NCBI RefSeq assembly: GCF_051622035.1
Contig: NC_135364.1
Location: 13,013,501 to 13,077,500, forward strand
From: Arctopsyche grandis
Taxonomy: Eukaryota; Arthropoda; Insecta; Trichoptera; Hydropsychidae
Length of the DNA stretch: 64,000 bases
Reading direction: 5' to 3'
Numbering within the stretch: the first letter of the stretch is position 1; each line of letters starts with the position of its first letter. Both the position numbers and the translations under genes were made by a program. The notes under the pieces were generated by a model, which worked only from the letters and a program-made list of their open reading frames with translations, ran no database searches and was not told the origin of the DNA. Positions 44,940 through 56,665 of this stretch are shown piece after piece.

Positions 44940-47862
44940 ATGTCTGCGAATAACTGTTTTGGAGAGATTTTACAACACTTTGGATCAGTCACTACTAAAC
45001 CGGAAAACTTTCTGAGGTTTGAATGTGCTTTTTGTCATTTCCGTTTTTAGGTTATAATATTTCATATTTACTTTTCCCCACAAATATCTCAGTGTAATTG
45101 AAAGATTTTGATTCTATTTATTCAGTACATGTCAATACACTTTTTTATAATATATGTGTTGATTATTTTTTAGTGTGCAAGAAAATTTGTATGAACCAGT
45201 TAAACAGTTGACGAAAACAATATATGATTTAACTAAAAATGACGAAACGAGATTGTCGTCATCAAATGCATTGCCAGAACTTATAATCAAAGACTTCGAC
45301 GCGGAACAAATATGGCAAGAATTAGAACTTCAAAATGAAGATAGATGGACTTATTCACTTTCGAACATATCTAAAATTTTAACTAGTAAAACTAACTTGG
45401 AAATACCCATTCATTTCGATGATGAAGATAATGAATCAAACGATGCATTTTCAACAGATAATCTTATTAACACAGAAATTTTAGAAAAAGTTAAAAAGAG
45501 CAAACCATTAAAAACCACCTCAGTAAAGAAATCTGCTAATACAAGTAAGATATATATTTATATACAGTAATCTCTTATTATCCACGGTCAATAATAGACT
45601 AAAAAAATAACGAAAATTAGCATTAAAATCTTGCAGAGTAAGAATATTGCTTTTGATCTATGATTGGTTATCATTAACATTACCTGATTTCTATAGCCAT
45701 TCGATTAAGGACCAGGAATCCATTAGTTTTATTATTCATGCAATGAAGTATTGATGTGTATAGTTTCTTTAAAATTCAATTATTCCAAATAATTTTTTTA
45801 ATAATTCTTTATTTTTTGTACAGAGCCCAAATCGAAAAAAAAGGACAAAGGGTCAGTAGTTGATGATAAATTTTTCAAACTTTGTGAATTGGAGGCTTAT
45901 CTGGATGCAGAAGATAAATCAGAAATGATGAAAGAAAAAAAACGTAAAAAGAAAAATGAAAGTAGCGACGATGAGGATGAAGATGATGATATTGACCTTT
46001 TTGATGATTGGGATTCTGAAGAAGATAATGTATAATAGCATAAATTATATTTTTGTATAATTTATATACATATATACATACATACAAATTTAGGTATCAA
46101 TTTGATTTTTTTTTTAATTTTAGGATGCTGAAGACAACCCAATAAACGTAAAATATTCAGATTTTTTCGATAGTAAATCAGACTCTGAAACTGATGATAT
46201 TAATCCAAATGCTGAGAGAAAAAGCGATGAAAAAGAGGCTGAAGAAGAATCAATTGACGAATTCGAAAATAATTCTGATATCGATTTACACGATAATGAT
46301 GAAATGAAGAAAGTTAGGTAAAAAAATCTGTTTTTACAATCTTTTTATTAATTCTGTAACAAACATACAAAATTTTGCGAGTAAATTTATTGCTACAAAA
46401 TTTATTATTTATTACTTTAAAATTTATTACTTAAATTTTAAATTTATTACTTCATATATGTATTATATTTATAATTTAAAATTTATTACTTCATATATGT
46501 ATTATATTTATAATTTAATCATTAAATTATGTAAATTCGGCGTGTTAAATGGCAAGAATTTCATGTTTTAGGTTTGATTTACCACAACCATCTTCCAGTG
46601 AAGATGATGATGATGATGTGGATGATATTGACATGGAAGGTGATAATATCGATGCTGAAAAAAATAATGAATCAAGTAAAAATATAGAAGAAAATTTATC
46701 AGAGTATCAACTTCGTCAACAGCGATTAAATAAAAAAATAAGCCACTTGGAAAACAGTCTTCTTGAAGGAAAAACATGGATGATGAAAGGAGAAGTTGAT
46801 GCTTCTATTAGACCCCAAAATTCTTTACTTGAACAGATAGTTGATTTTGACATGACGAGTAGACCCGCTCCTGTAATAACTGAAGAAACTACTGTTAAAC
46901 TTCAAGATATAATTATTCAAAGAATTAAAGATAAAGCTTGGGACGATGTTGAGCGTAAAGCCAAACCTGTTAAAGAAGTTAATGAATTTAAAAAGCAGCT
47001 TGTTCTGGATCAAGAGAAAAGCAAACTTTCACTTGCTCAGGTTTATGAGAAAGAATACATAAAACAACGTGAAGCCCTTGACCCAGATGCCGACGAAAAA
47101 CCAGAAGAAGAGCCCAAGGAACATATTGAAATTAGATCTTTAATGACTTCCTTGTTTTCGAAATTAGATGCCTTATCTCACTTCCATTATACACCCAAAA
47201 TTGCAGTTCCGGAAGTTAAAATTATTAGTAATATGCCAGCTATTCTCATGGAAGAAGTTACACCAGTTGCTACAAGTGATGCCACACTTTTGGCTCCCGA
47301 AGAAATAAAAGGTACATATGTAATTTAAATAAAATTATTATTAGATTGTTTCATAGTCTTATGTCCAATATATGTATAATACATGATTATATATTGTTTT
47401 CAGCTAAAAATAAAGGTGATATTATTGGTAAATCTGAAAGAACTGATACAGACAAAAAACGAGAGAGGCGTCAAAAGAAACTTCAGCAAAGAGAAAAGGA
47501 AAAGGAAAAGCAGAAACGTGAAAAATTAATCGAAAAAGTTCGCCCTGGTTTAGGCAATAAATATAGTAAACAAAAAATGAATAAACTTCTTGATAGTGTT
47601 ACGAAAGATCGTAATGTCAACAAGGTAATAAATACTCTATGCACATATATATTATACATATATTCATTAAAAATGTTTAATAATATTTATGTACGTATGT
47701 GTATTTCAGATGGAAGAATTGGCAGACAAGAAATCATTTACATCTTCAACAGCCTTCTTTACACAATTACAAGACGAAGTTTCTAACTCTATTCATTCGA
47801 AGTTAAAGAAAAATCCGAATAAACAGAAAAAGATATTCTCTGCTAAGCAACTAAAATTATAA
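44940..47862 (+). CDS. MPP10 (MPHOSPH10): U3 small nucleolar ribonucleoprotein MPP10
   Basis: MPP10 is a nucleolar scaffold of the small-subunit processome that, with IMP3 and IMP4, binds the U3 snoRNA and is needed for early 18S rRNA cleavages. Seven plus-strand exons: 44940-45016, 45174-45544, 45824-46029, 46124-46317, 46572-47311, 47404-47624, 47710-47862. GT/AG borders and phases all agree, and the 1962 nt give 653 residues, near the usual length. Family hallmarks are the N-terminal helical region, the acidic stretches ([20 protein letters not shown]), the VKYSDFF motif at the start of exon 4, [13 protein letters not shown], and [19 protein letters not shown] followed by [12 protein letters not shown]. 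The C-terminal [16 protein letters not shown] and the basic [20 protein letters not shown] helix are also present. It ends AKQLKL. The start ATG has AAA before it. A poly(A) signal AATAAA lies 67 nt after the stop. Confidence 0.95.
46440..46520. repeat. 39-bp tandem duplication in MPP10 intron 4
   Basis: The unit containing TTATTACTTCATATATGTA and TTATATTTATAATTT occurs twice in direct succession. It lengthens the intron but leaves the splice sites intact. Confidence 0.8.
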
Positions 47863-47928
47863 ATATGTACATATTTCTTGTGATTGTTTGTTAAGAATAT
47901 TGATGTATGTATATTTCATTAAAATTGA

Positions 47929-47934
47929 AATAAA
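47929..47934 (+). terminator. MPP10 poly(A) signal
   Basis: AATAAA 67 nt beyond the stop codon, followed by a T/G-containing stretch. The first canonical signal after the frame. Confidence 0.65.
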
Positions 47935-48309
47935 AATTGTACAGTATTATATTATTTTTATGAAATAATCAAACCGAATAAGGATTTGGGAATGTTCAAA
48001 CTTTGTAAAACTTGAATAGACATGGTATTTATCAGGAAATTGTTAATTTACGCTATTTGTCAATACATTCACTAATATACGGAAAGCATTCAATGGCAAT
48101 TTGTAGATTATCAAATTTGAAAAACAATATGTAAAGACTGGCTAGATTGCCTGGGCTTGGGCTGCAACGGCTTCCTTTTATATCTAGTGATCTACCTCCC
48201 TCAGCTATTGAACCCTAATTGTGAATTTAGGAAGTCAAAAAAGGTTTACAAAATTATTTGTCTGAAAAGCAATATTAAGGTCATGTTCATATTAAAAGAT
48301 GTTTGCAGG

Positions 48310-48475
48310 ATATGCTTTAATTTGCGTTTTCTGTCATTTAACATTCTGTCTCGTCACGTAGACCCATATGAAGAGTGGGTAGTATTACCATGCATATATA
48401 GTACCGTTTCCATGCATACATTCTTTTCGATCATTCGACATTCGATGTAGTGACCCATACCTCTCCAGGAGATAA
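48310..48475. mobile_element. hAT-like foldback MITE, decayed fragment
   Basis: Contains TTTGCGTTTTCTGTCATTTA followed by ACATTCTG and CTCGTCACGTAGACCC, one TIR of the 22166/34839 family, then TACCATGCA and GATCATTCGACATTCGA in degenerate form. Confidence 0.6.
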
Positions 48476-48582
48476 GTAAATATTAGGAAATGATCTATAA
48501 TACTTCTATGGAATATTATGGTTCTCGGGAGAGCGCTGAATAACAATTAACAATCAGTTTAATAAAAGGCTGCCCGTTTGAG

Positions 48583-48963
48583 AGTACAATCAAGGACGGA
48601 TTCAGGGGGGGGGGGCAATTAGAGGAATCGCCTCCCCCCCCTAAATTTAATTGCAGTTTTAAATTTATATATTGATTTAAAATATTTTTGTCGCGGCGTA
48701 TAAAATGGTTGTCTTTTTGTTACCTATAGCTGGACAGTCAATGCGCCAAACAGATGATATTTGTCAGGTCTCAGGTGCAACCTGGGTGATTCCCAGATTC
48801 TAGTAAGTAAGAGCGACAAGGACGGAGACGGATTCCCAATAGTATTAAAATAATGAGTCGATATATATTTTTTTTAATATTTTCATTGTGTTCATTGGAT
48901 TTCAATTGCATTTTTCTTATCGCCCTCCCCTAGAAAAATCCTGGATCCGTCCTTGAGTACTAT
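48583..48963. mobile_element. hAT-like MITE (element 48591-48955)
   Basis: Inverted ends CAAGGACGGATTCAGG and, from the right, CAAGGACGGATCCAGG, a well-known hAT-type terminus. It is flanked by AGTACAAT and AGTACTAT, an 8-bp duplication with one change. The 365 bp inside are AT-rich with G and C runs just inside the ends and no transposase frame. Confidence 0.85.
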
Positions 48964-49104
48964 GAAATTTCAACTGTTTCCAACAAACAATGAGGGGTTA
49001 ACTGCTTTTGTGGCTACCAAGAAGCCTTTATAAGCGATAGATAAACACGGACGACAGCTGAAAATGTTTGAGAAAATTCACTCATCTGAAGTAATGAGAG
49101 AGCT

Positions 49105-49384
49105 GCTTTGGACGGTTCGGTGATTACTAGTCAAATGTGAACTGGTCACAGGACAACCGGCCGCTCTAGATCGGTCACACGTGATCACCCGTCACACTAA
49201 AACTGGTCACACCCGAAAATTGGTCACATCCAAAAACTAAAAATTGGTCGAATTTTTTAGTGTGACCAGTTTTAGGATGTGGCCAGTTTTAGTGTGACGG
49301 GTGATCACGTGTGACCGATCTAGAGCGACCGATTGTCCTGTGACTGGTTCACATATGACTAGTAGTCCGTTTACCGCTTTAGAC
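49105..49384. mobile_element. Mutator-like foldback MITE 2 (element 49114-49375)
   Basis: Flanked by GCTTTGGAC and GCTTTAGAC (49105-49113 and 49376-49384), a 9-bp duplication with one change. Ends are inverted (GGTTCGGTGATTACTAGTCA and GGTAAACGGACTACTAGTCA). The body is a palindrome of degenerate units of about 15 bp like TGTGACCAGTTTTAG. It lies about 220 bp upstream of the GC-rich exon at 49.6 kb. Confidence 0.8.
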
Positions 49385-49589
49385 AAGGGGTGGTGTTTGG
49401 TCAGCAAAAGTCTGACACTTTTTTCCGCACAGACTGAAGTTAGTTTTTTGAATATTTCTCAACTCCGAAAAAAAATGATTATCCGGCAAACTACACTTGG
49501 GCAAAAGTATAGTTTGCTGGATAATCGACCATTTAATATGCAAATGGGACATGGTCGCGTATAGCGCTGTGCAGGCATGCGGGGCGCGC

Positions 49590-49990
49590 CAGTGTGCGTG
49601 CGTCAAGATGGCGGCCGCGCGGTTGTAAACAGTGGGGGCTGACAGCGAACGCCTGGACCAGCTCGACGGAGACCAAGAGCCGAAGGTGGAGCCGAGTGAA
49701 GCCTATAGTCGATAGCCGAGCTCAGCTGACCGACTGCAACCGCGACCGCGACACCGACACCGACGGTGACAGCTGCGGCCGCGACACATGTCGGCCGTCG
49801 CGCGCTCCTATCCAGGTTACGGCACTCGCCACCCCCACCCCCACCCACCCCTCGCACCGAGCCTTCGCCCCGCGCCCCACGCCGCACGCCCCCCACCCCT
49901 CACCCCTCATCTCGCCCTCGTCTTCACCCAGCTTTTGGACTACAGCTGTACGTCAATCGTGTCGGTTGGTAGCACTGCGCAACAACACAG
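49590..49990 (+). promoter_or_regulatory. GC-rich block: probable promoter and first exon of a plus-strand gene
   Basis: A 400-bp GC-rich block with AAGATGGCGGCC (YY1/Pho-like) at 49604. Two short upstream frames start near 49578 and 49606, the latter reading MAAARL and stop. An ATG at 49788 opens MSAVARSYPG up to a possible donor (CCAG followed by GTTACG) near 49817. Joined to the exon at 51260 the frame stays open. The donor is weak and the ATG context poor, so all of this may be 5'UTR. Confidence 0.45.
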
Positions 49991-50489
49991 CTTTCTTCTA
50001 ACAATCCATTCACCACCAGCTTAGATACATATATATTCTAACCTCTGATCTCTCTACTAGCTTACTTTCTAATCGTTGTGTCAAATTATACTGATTCTTA
50101 TTGATGCATTTTTTCAATATTTTCATATACATATGTATGTATACATACATAAGAAATTCGAGGACTTCATTCCTAAAGATAATATATATATATAACCTTG
50201 CTAGATATTTGAAGACGACCGTTTAGTTCCATTCCTATCATATTTGATTAATTACACCTGTTATGATTATGCCTGATATGATTGTTGTTTAATAATGTAT
50301 TGAATGTTTATTAACTTTTCTTTTGCATTCAATATACATTCTAGTGTTATAAACTCCTGTACATATAGTCTTTGGTAAAGAGTGGAATTGTTATATTCCT
50401 ACATATTAAATAATTGTTTTTGGTTAATTACTACACAATAAAGTCAATTTTTATATGGTTATCATTAAAGATAGGTGTTTGATCGATGC

Positions 50490-50625
50490 TTTTGAAATAA
50501 CAATAGACCACTCTATTAGTGTTCAATGAAAGAGAGCAAAAATAATGGTTTTTCTAAGAAATTGAAAATAGTGAACCATTTTTTGTTCGAAAGCATCCAT
50601 CGAACGCCGATCTTTGATTATCATA
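50490..50625. mobile_element. ACTAGAG-family-like MITE, decayed
   Basis: GATCGATGCTTT and, inverted at the right, CGAAAGCATCCATCG, with internal AATGGTTTTTC and GTGAACCATTTTTTGT resembling the 55680 copy. Its ends are eroded. Confidence 0.4.
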
Positions 50626-50799
50626 TAGGAAAATATTTATAAATTATTTTTAAAAAATTCATATAATGATCAAAAGTCAATAATTCCAAAAGCCTCGTAT
50701 AAAATTTGATATAAAAAATAATTTATTAAATATCTACTGTTAAGTATATTCCACACAAACTGTATCTTAATTGATAGTCATGATGACTATTGTCCTTTA

Positions 50800-51215
50800 T
50801 ATCTTTTCTATCTCCTTTGCTCAATACTGAGTGTCATAATCATTTCGATCATCTGGCCGATCTGCCAACACTCCTCCCGGCTGTATGCCAAGTTGAAAAT
50901 AGCGTTTAGGGACGATCTCATCAGTTCTTTAATTTGATCTGATCATCTTAAAGGACACCGTCCTCTCGCTCGCCTTCCTACTAGTGTTCCGGTGACTATC
51001 AGCTTCTCTAGACTCTAGATATTCTTCCTGGCAATGTGGTCAAAGTAGGAAAGAATCCCTTTTCTACGTGATGTGTATTCTCTTTGAAACTTCCAGCTCT
51101 TTGAATGTGCAGCATCCGCCTCCAGCAGTACATTTCAAAGGCACCTATCATGTTGCTTTCTTTTTTTTAGCGTCCATGTCTCGACCCCATACAATGCCGA
51201 GTTCTCTATGTATGA
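50800..51215 (-). pseudogene. non-LTR retrotransposon ORF2 C-terminal remnant, copy 2
   Basis: The same family and stretch as 6100-6625. Minus-strand fragments read GRDMDAKKK, MIGAFEMYCWRRMLHIQ, FFDH(I)ARKN and NDYDTQ in different frames. It lies in the intron between the GC-rich exon and the exon at 51260. Confidence 0.65.
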
Positions 51216-51259
51216 AATAATATATTAAAATTCAATTTTTTCTTTATTTTATTTTGCAG

Positions 51260-51309
51260 GGATAGACCCAGCTAAGGTCATCAATAAACGTGGCGCTGGC
51301 AGTATAGGG
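51260..51309 (+). CDS. candidate second exon of the plus-strand gene (partial gene)
   Basis: A pyrimidine-rich tract ending TTTTGCAG precedes the exon, and a near-consensus donor (GTGAGT) follows it. Joined in phase to the exon ending near 49817 it reads MSAVARSYPGIDPAKVINK and then RGAGSIG. I do not recognise this protein. No later exon was found to the window edge, implying an intron longer than 12 kb, common for insect developmental regulators. The splice sites are good; the reading frame is inference. Confidence 0.4.
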
Positions 51310-53556
51310 TGAGTCAACTATTTAATATTAAATTTTTATACATTTCAATAGACAATTGGGATTCGTATTTACTCGGCGGATAAACGTATTTAATAAATCG
51401 AAGTAACAAAGACTTTTTATTTAGCTCTCCTTATGAAAAAAAATTTAGCTCTCCTTATGAAAATCTACAACCTTAGCTACTACACATACTGGCTGGTTGA
51501 TCTATAGGTGTGTCCATTTGTAGTAAAATTGATGTATCTTTCACATATTTCAAATATTTTCAATATGACAAACTCTGTATTGAGAATTTTTGGGTTCCTT
51601 CCAAAAAGTCGACGGTATTGTAAATTATTAGGATATTTTGCAACTGTTTTTAATGAGTCATTCAGAATTAATTTTCAATTTGTCAGTTTTAATAATAAAA
51701 TCTCAAACTTACATTTTTCTTTGGGCAAGTTTGAAGAGAACTTACATTTCATCGTTTCAATAGCTTACATTCAGAAGTAGATACAAATCAAATAAAAAAA
51801 AAGTTTATTTATAGAATTATTGAAATCAACCAGGCACATAAATTTCATTAGAAGTGTATTGAAATATAATTTTTAACTGTATATTCTTCCACTGTACTCA
51901 AGCTCTACTATTTTCTCAATATCGGTTTATTAATTGGTTTATCGACCTAGTAGGCCTCTTACAAGTCGTCTTCAAGTCTGCAGTCTCTGTTCGAGCATCT
52001 CTTGTCCCAAGCGTCGTCATTTCGATAAATATTTCATGTATCGACTATAGTTTGATTTATATTATATGATATTTTAACACAAATTTGGGTAATTATTGGT
52101 TAGAAGAGCGCATCCTCGCGTTTCGCTCGAGATTAAACGAACGAGGGAAATTCCACATGAGAATTTTGTGTTCGATTGATTTTCAGGTTGGTACATTTAC
52201 CCCAGTGGTGTAGTCATTAGAAGGTGGTGGCACTCGCTGCAAGGTACTGTCCCTTGTCGCACAAAGGCGAGATGCCGTTCTTTGTGTGAAAAGAATGAAA
52301 GCGTCCTTGTGGAGTTTTCAAAAGGCATTCGCTGCACCACCCTCAACCTTCCCATACCACTTGTGCTATAGTCTGATAACATTCAATGGCACTTGGCTAA
52401 GGCGTAAGTAGCTGGCTTGTTTTCAGATGTGGTCATCGTTTCCCCGTCAAATCACGACAAATTTTTCATTTAAAATTATTATATTTGCACGACAAATTCA
52501 TAACCTTTACGGCTTTTGACGAATGTGTCCATCAGCATTTTAACTAATCCTTATTTTTTCAACTCCTTTATCTATATATGTATATATACCCTAGCATGCT
52601 CATAAACTGTTGCGTGCGTCCTACTTTCTTGTATGGCGTTCCTTTGAACATATTTAAATCTGACTCGAATAAAATATTTAGATTTTTTATGTGCTCTTTT
52701 AGGATTATTAATCATTGACTTTTCTTTGTGAACTATTTTTACTGTATATTTTATTTTTAAATTTTATGCTTTTGGAACGATTCATACTTGTATTGTCTGT
52801 ATGCGATAAATGCGGGTCGTAATTTGTTTGCGGTCATTATACCTACCGCAGACAGTTCGGTTTTGCCATGTTTTTCAAATTTGATCGAACGATAAGAATA
52901 TTCAGTCGACACGAAACTCAGCCAGGCCTCTATTGAGGGTTGTCGCGAAGATTAAATCATCCCCTATTTATTAGTCAGTTCATAAATGCCCGTCGTCGAT
53001 CCACCTTGGATCATTATTTTTTATATTTTGTATGAAACGGTTTGTTTACCGAATCGAGCGTTTACGTGCTATTTTTTTTAATTTAATTTAAATACACTCA
53101 GGTGAGACGCTGTGAGATTTGAATATATGTATGTAGTGTCTTCTGAAAACGCTCATTTGATAATATTTCGATATAAATTTTAGTGCTTCGCTATAATATG
53201 ATATTGGCGTTAATCCATTTTAGTAATTTAAACTTGTATTTTGGCGTCTGTTTGACATTGCGACGCTATAAGGCGAGAGCTCGTTAATTACATTACCTGC
53301 TGTTTAATATTCATTGCGCGGATGCGCACGTAAGAGCAGATACTCCTTTTCTCGAAAGATCACTGTCGCGAGAACTTGGGCGGATGATGGCCCCTCTGAA
53401 GCCGACGCTTTAAGATTTCAATTCTTTCAATTGTCTGAAAAATTTACCTGTATATGTATGACCTTTCGTTGAATAGAGTGACGAATGGTTCATGGTATTA
53501 TACAGGTCTTAATTTCGTTTATTATAATTCTTATAATTTTGAATGTCTGTATATAT
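51310..53556. other. non-coding stretch, presumed long intron
   Basis: No exon recognised. A patch at 52195-52380 (CAGTGGTGTAGTCATTAG to CCATACCACTTGTG) has loosely inverted ends and may be a decayed transposon. The rest is unremarkable. Confidence 0.4.
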
Positions 53557-53900
53557 CAGCCAGCAGCATAGCTTGGTGGTTGCGTTAATGCTAACCACCG
53601 AGAAGTTCCGGAGTTCAAGCCCTGGGTTGACCTCGATTTAAAATCATTTGCTCCGAAGTGTTTATGTAGTGCTATTGGTCAGACTTTTATCAGAGTTTGC
53701 CAATTTATTTGATTTCATTGCTAAAATAGTCCCTCATCGAATTGGCAACACCACCCTACCCTCTATGCTACCACTATTTGAATATGGTTTCAAATTTATA
53801 AATCTACAAGTTTAATATCATAGGTGTCGCTAAGGGGCAAGCCGTAATTGCATCATGGGAAAATATAAAATTTAAAAATGTTTAGAATATAATCTATATT
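53557..53900 (+). mobile_element. tRNA-derived SINE, copy 6 (tail type A)
   Basis: Head GCCAGCAGCATAGCTTGGTGG with the A box, B-box-like GAGTTCAAGCCC, core ATTTATTTGATTTCATTGC, CTCTATGCTACCACTATTTGA, then GGTGTCGCTAAGGGGCAAGC and CATCATGGGAAAATATAAAA as in copy 2. Confidence 0.8.
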
Positions 53901-55675
53901 TAAGTCGGCAAACATTAAAGATAAGTATGCTCCTTTCCTTGGCCTTTCAGAAGTTGGCAAACGGATATATTAGTGCTAATGAATCTACAGATGTTGTCGA
54001 TTAAAATTTGCTGATTGATGTGACCAATAGAAATGTATTCTATTCGCCAAAGTCATTCCGTCTTTTCCAAATGGTAATGGGAATTATATGGATAAACACT
54101 TTTCCCAAAAAAGTGTTTTATACACACATAAGGGTGTGTGTATATATGTAATAACCATGTTCCGAGTCGAATGTGTATACATTCATATGTATGTTTATAA
54201 TATTAGTGAAGACGGATTGAACAAAAAATGATGTAGAATTAGAATGTTAACTTTTCTTATTGTGCAAAATCGACAACGCATGGTAACTTGAATCTGTTTT
54301 ACATTTGGACTGAATATATGTATGTAACTAGTATAAATCGTATTGAATTGAAATTAGCGAAGTTACGAAAATCGCCTATGTTTTTCAACGTAATATTTTT
54401 CATATGGTCACGTCTCATTATCGTGACGCATTAATTCGCGTAACGTAACGCCGGGGAAAATCTCTTTCGGTGTTTTTCGCGGTCGAGATTTTCCACACAT
54501 CTCGTCCTATCGTCGGGATAGGGGATAGAGCCGGCACGGGAAAGCCTTCCTTCCTCTCGGCTGAATATTTATGGGGATTTGCGCCGCCGCGCTATAATGA
54601 CACCAGATCACCGGAAAATCCCTTGGATAATTCTCCATTTCGTATGTCGCAAATCCACGTACTCCCCAATTTACACCCACTCCTTTCCGAATCAAACCAC
54701 AAGTTTTCCACGCACCGATATCGTTTGTATCAATTAGCCCATAACACCACTCGTCTATTTTACAATGGGATGGGGGGGGGGGTTATTCATCGCGAAACTT
54801 TACTTTATTCAAATTTAATTTATCACCCTTCAATCTTTTCGCACTCGCTGTTTTAATGGGTAATTTGAACGGACACTCGGTGGTGTTTTCTTTCGTCGGA
54901 TTATTTAGTGGTGGTGATTTTTGAATAATGCAACGGCCATCTATCGTCGCTTTGCTTTGGACTTTAGAAGCTTTAAAATGACGAGGGCAGGTGAACGTGT
55001 TTTCGACACGCGTGCGTCAAAACCGCCAACACGTGTACCTAGGTGTGTGTTATGCTTGTATAGTATGTCTATATGTGTTTGTGTGTGTGTGTATGGGGCG
55101 CACGTTGTGAATGCTAAATCAGATTAAACTTAGCCGAAAATGCCACCTACATCCTGCTCCCTTAAGTCGCACAAAACCCCGCCGTCTTATATCAAACACC
55201 GCGACGACACCCCCCACCTCCTCTTCGCCGACATTATTGCGAACCTTTTTCCTCAATAAATGCCGAATAATAACATCTTTTTCGGTTTGACTCGCAAAGT
55301 TGAATTTAAATCGGGTCTCTACTCGAATTTGCTGTATTCAATTTCTTGAGACAATAAAATTTTCAACTTAAAATGTTTTGCTCGCAGTGCACAATGCTAT
55401 AAATCACTTCTTTGCTGTGTTCATATTTTTTTTTGTATTACGACTGCTCATATTCCATTACTTCTATTAAAATATTTTAAAAAATGCTTTTTTTCTTGTC
55501 GGTTTGGTTGTCATATACAAGTAAAGCTATAAATAAGCTAAGGACGTTTGGACGATACTTTTTGCAAAAAAAAAATGGTTCAATATTGTGAATCATGCTT
55601 TTTTGCTCTCTTGCTTTATTAATTAATGGATAGGATAGATCTATTTTTATTTAAAGAGCACCAAGCAAATGTCGA
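53901..55675. other. non-coding stretch, presumed intron
   Basis: Includes a GC-richer patch at 54430-54850 whose open frames show no recognisable family, a G-run at 54772-54781 and a short GT tract at 55076-55092. No gene supported. Confidence 0.4.
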
Positions 55676-55679
55676 AATC

Positions 55680-55855
55680 TAGTTACAAGCAGAGATCGGC
55701 GGACAAGTTTCTTCTGCCCACAAAAAAATGGTTCACTATTGTCAATTATTACTATTGTCCTATATAGCAAGAGAACAAAAAAAGGTTGACCATAGTGAAG
55801 CATTTTTTGTGGGAAAAAGAAATTTGTCCACCGATATCTGGTTATGAGTAGACAC
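55680..55855. mobile_element. ACTAGAG-family MITE, copy 2
   Basis: Left AGAGATCGGCGGACAAGTTTCTTCTGCCCACAAAAAA and right, inverted, AGATATCGGTGGACAAATTTC form the arms; the inner ATGGTTCACTATTGTC matches the 33379 element's TGGGTTCATCATTGTC. Confidence 0.65.
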
Positions 55856-56145
55856 CGGATAAACACCGTGCTTTTTCCAGGAATCGGGGCCGTTTAGCTC
55901 TATTTACAAAGCTAGAGTCCAAAAAAAAAACGTTCGGCGAACCTTTAACAATGCAATGAACAATATACAGCACCCTCTGGGTCCGTTTTTTTCAAGACGG
56001 CACCTTGGTTATTCGGCCTTTAGTTATGAGTAGTCACCGGAGCTTGGGGGGGCCGTGTATTCTTCAAAGGTTGTAAATGCATTGTTAAAGGTTTGCCGAA
56101 CAATGGATAGCACTGTGACTATCCTACCTCTAGTTATGAGTATAA
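55856..56145. mobile_element. ACTAGAG-family MITEs, copy 3 (tandem or composite)
   Basis: CTCTATTTACAAAGCTAGAG, the A-run and GCGAACCTTTAACAATGCA are the reverse of 32640-32735. TTAGTTATGAGTAG occurs at 56028 and CTCTAGTTATGAGTA at 56130, suggesting two adjoining copies. Confidence 0.55.
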
Positions 56146-56219
56146 GACAAGATAAAATTAAGCTTTTTTATTTTATATCCATCACAGTTAAATTTATACA
56201 TATGTACTTTATATAAAGT

Positions 56220-56418
56220 TATAACTAGAGATCGGCGGATGGGGGTGCTGAAATGGGTTCCTATTGTTAATCTATTTTTTGCTCTAGAGATCAATCTAGA
56301 GCGTATTGTTCAAATGTTGTAAATGCATTGTTAAAGGTTTGCCGAACCTTTTTTTGAAAAAGGATTTACAACAATAGAACAATGAGCGGCACCTTGGCTA
56401 TCCTACCTCTAGTTATAA
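56220..56418. mobile_element. ACTAGAG-family MITE, copy 4
   Basis: Starts ATAACTAGAGATCGGCGG and ends CTACCTCTAGTTATAA. Internal GTTAAAGGTTTGCCGAACC is the family hallmark. Confidence 0.7.
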
Positions 56419-56454
56419 CATATTCTTTATAATTTTGAAATTATATTAAAATAA

Positions 56455-56665
56455 TGATGACAAATGAGGATAGGTTGCCAATTTTTTTGGAACCGCTTCA
56501 ACAATGAAATCAGATAAATTGGCAAAGTCTGATAGGAATCGATCGTCCTGGAGATCGAATATATCCAAAGTCTGGCCAGTTAGACCGGGCCAATTATTGA
56601 ACCCATGACCCTTCAGTTGATAGCATTATACGCCAATCACTGAGCTATGTTGCCGGTTATAATAT
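56455..56665 (-). mobile_element. tRNA-derived SINE, copy 7 (head and core only)
   Basis: On the minus strand: CAACATAGCTCAGTGATTGG (A box), GGGTTCAATAATTGGCCCGG, TATATTCGATCTCCAGGACG, then AATTTATCTGATTTCATTGT. It stops after the core, with no 3' tail. Confidence 0.7.

Noticed and set aside
49603-50024. Several overlapping Pro/Arg- and Gly-rich frames in the GC-rich block
   Set aside because: Open in most frames on both strands because of composition; only the short MSAVARSYPG frame links to a spliced exon.
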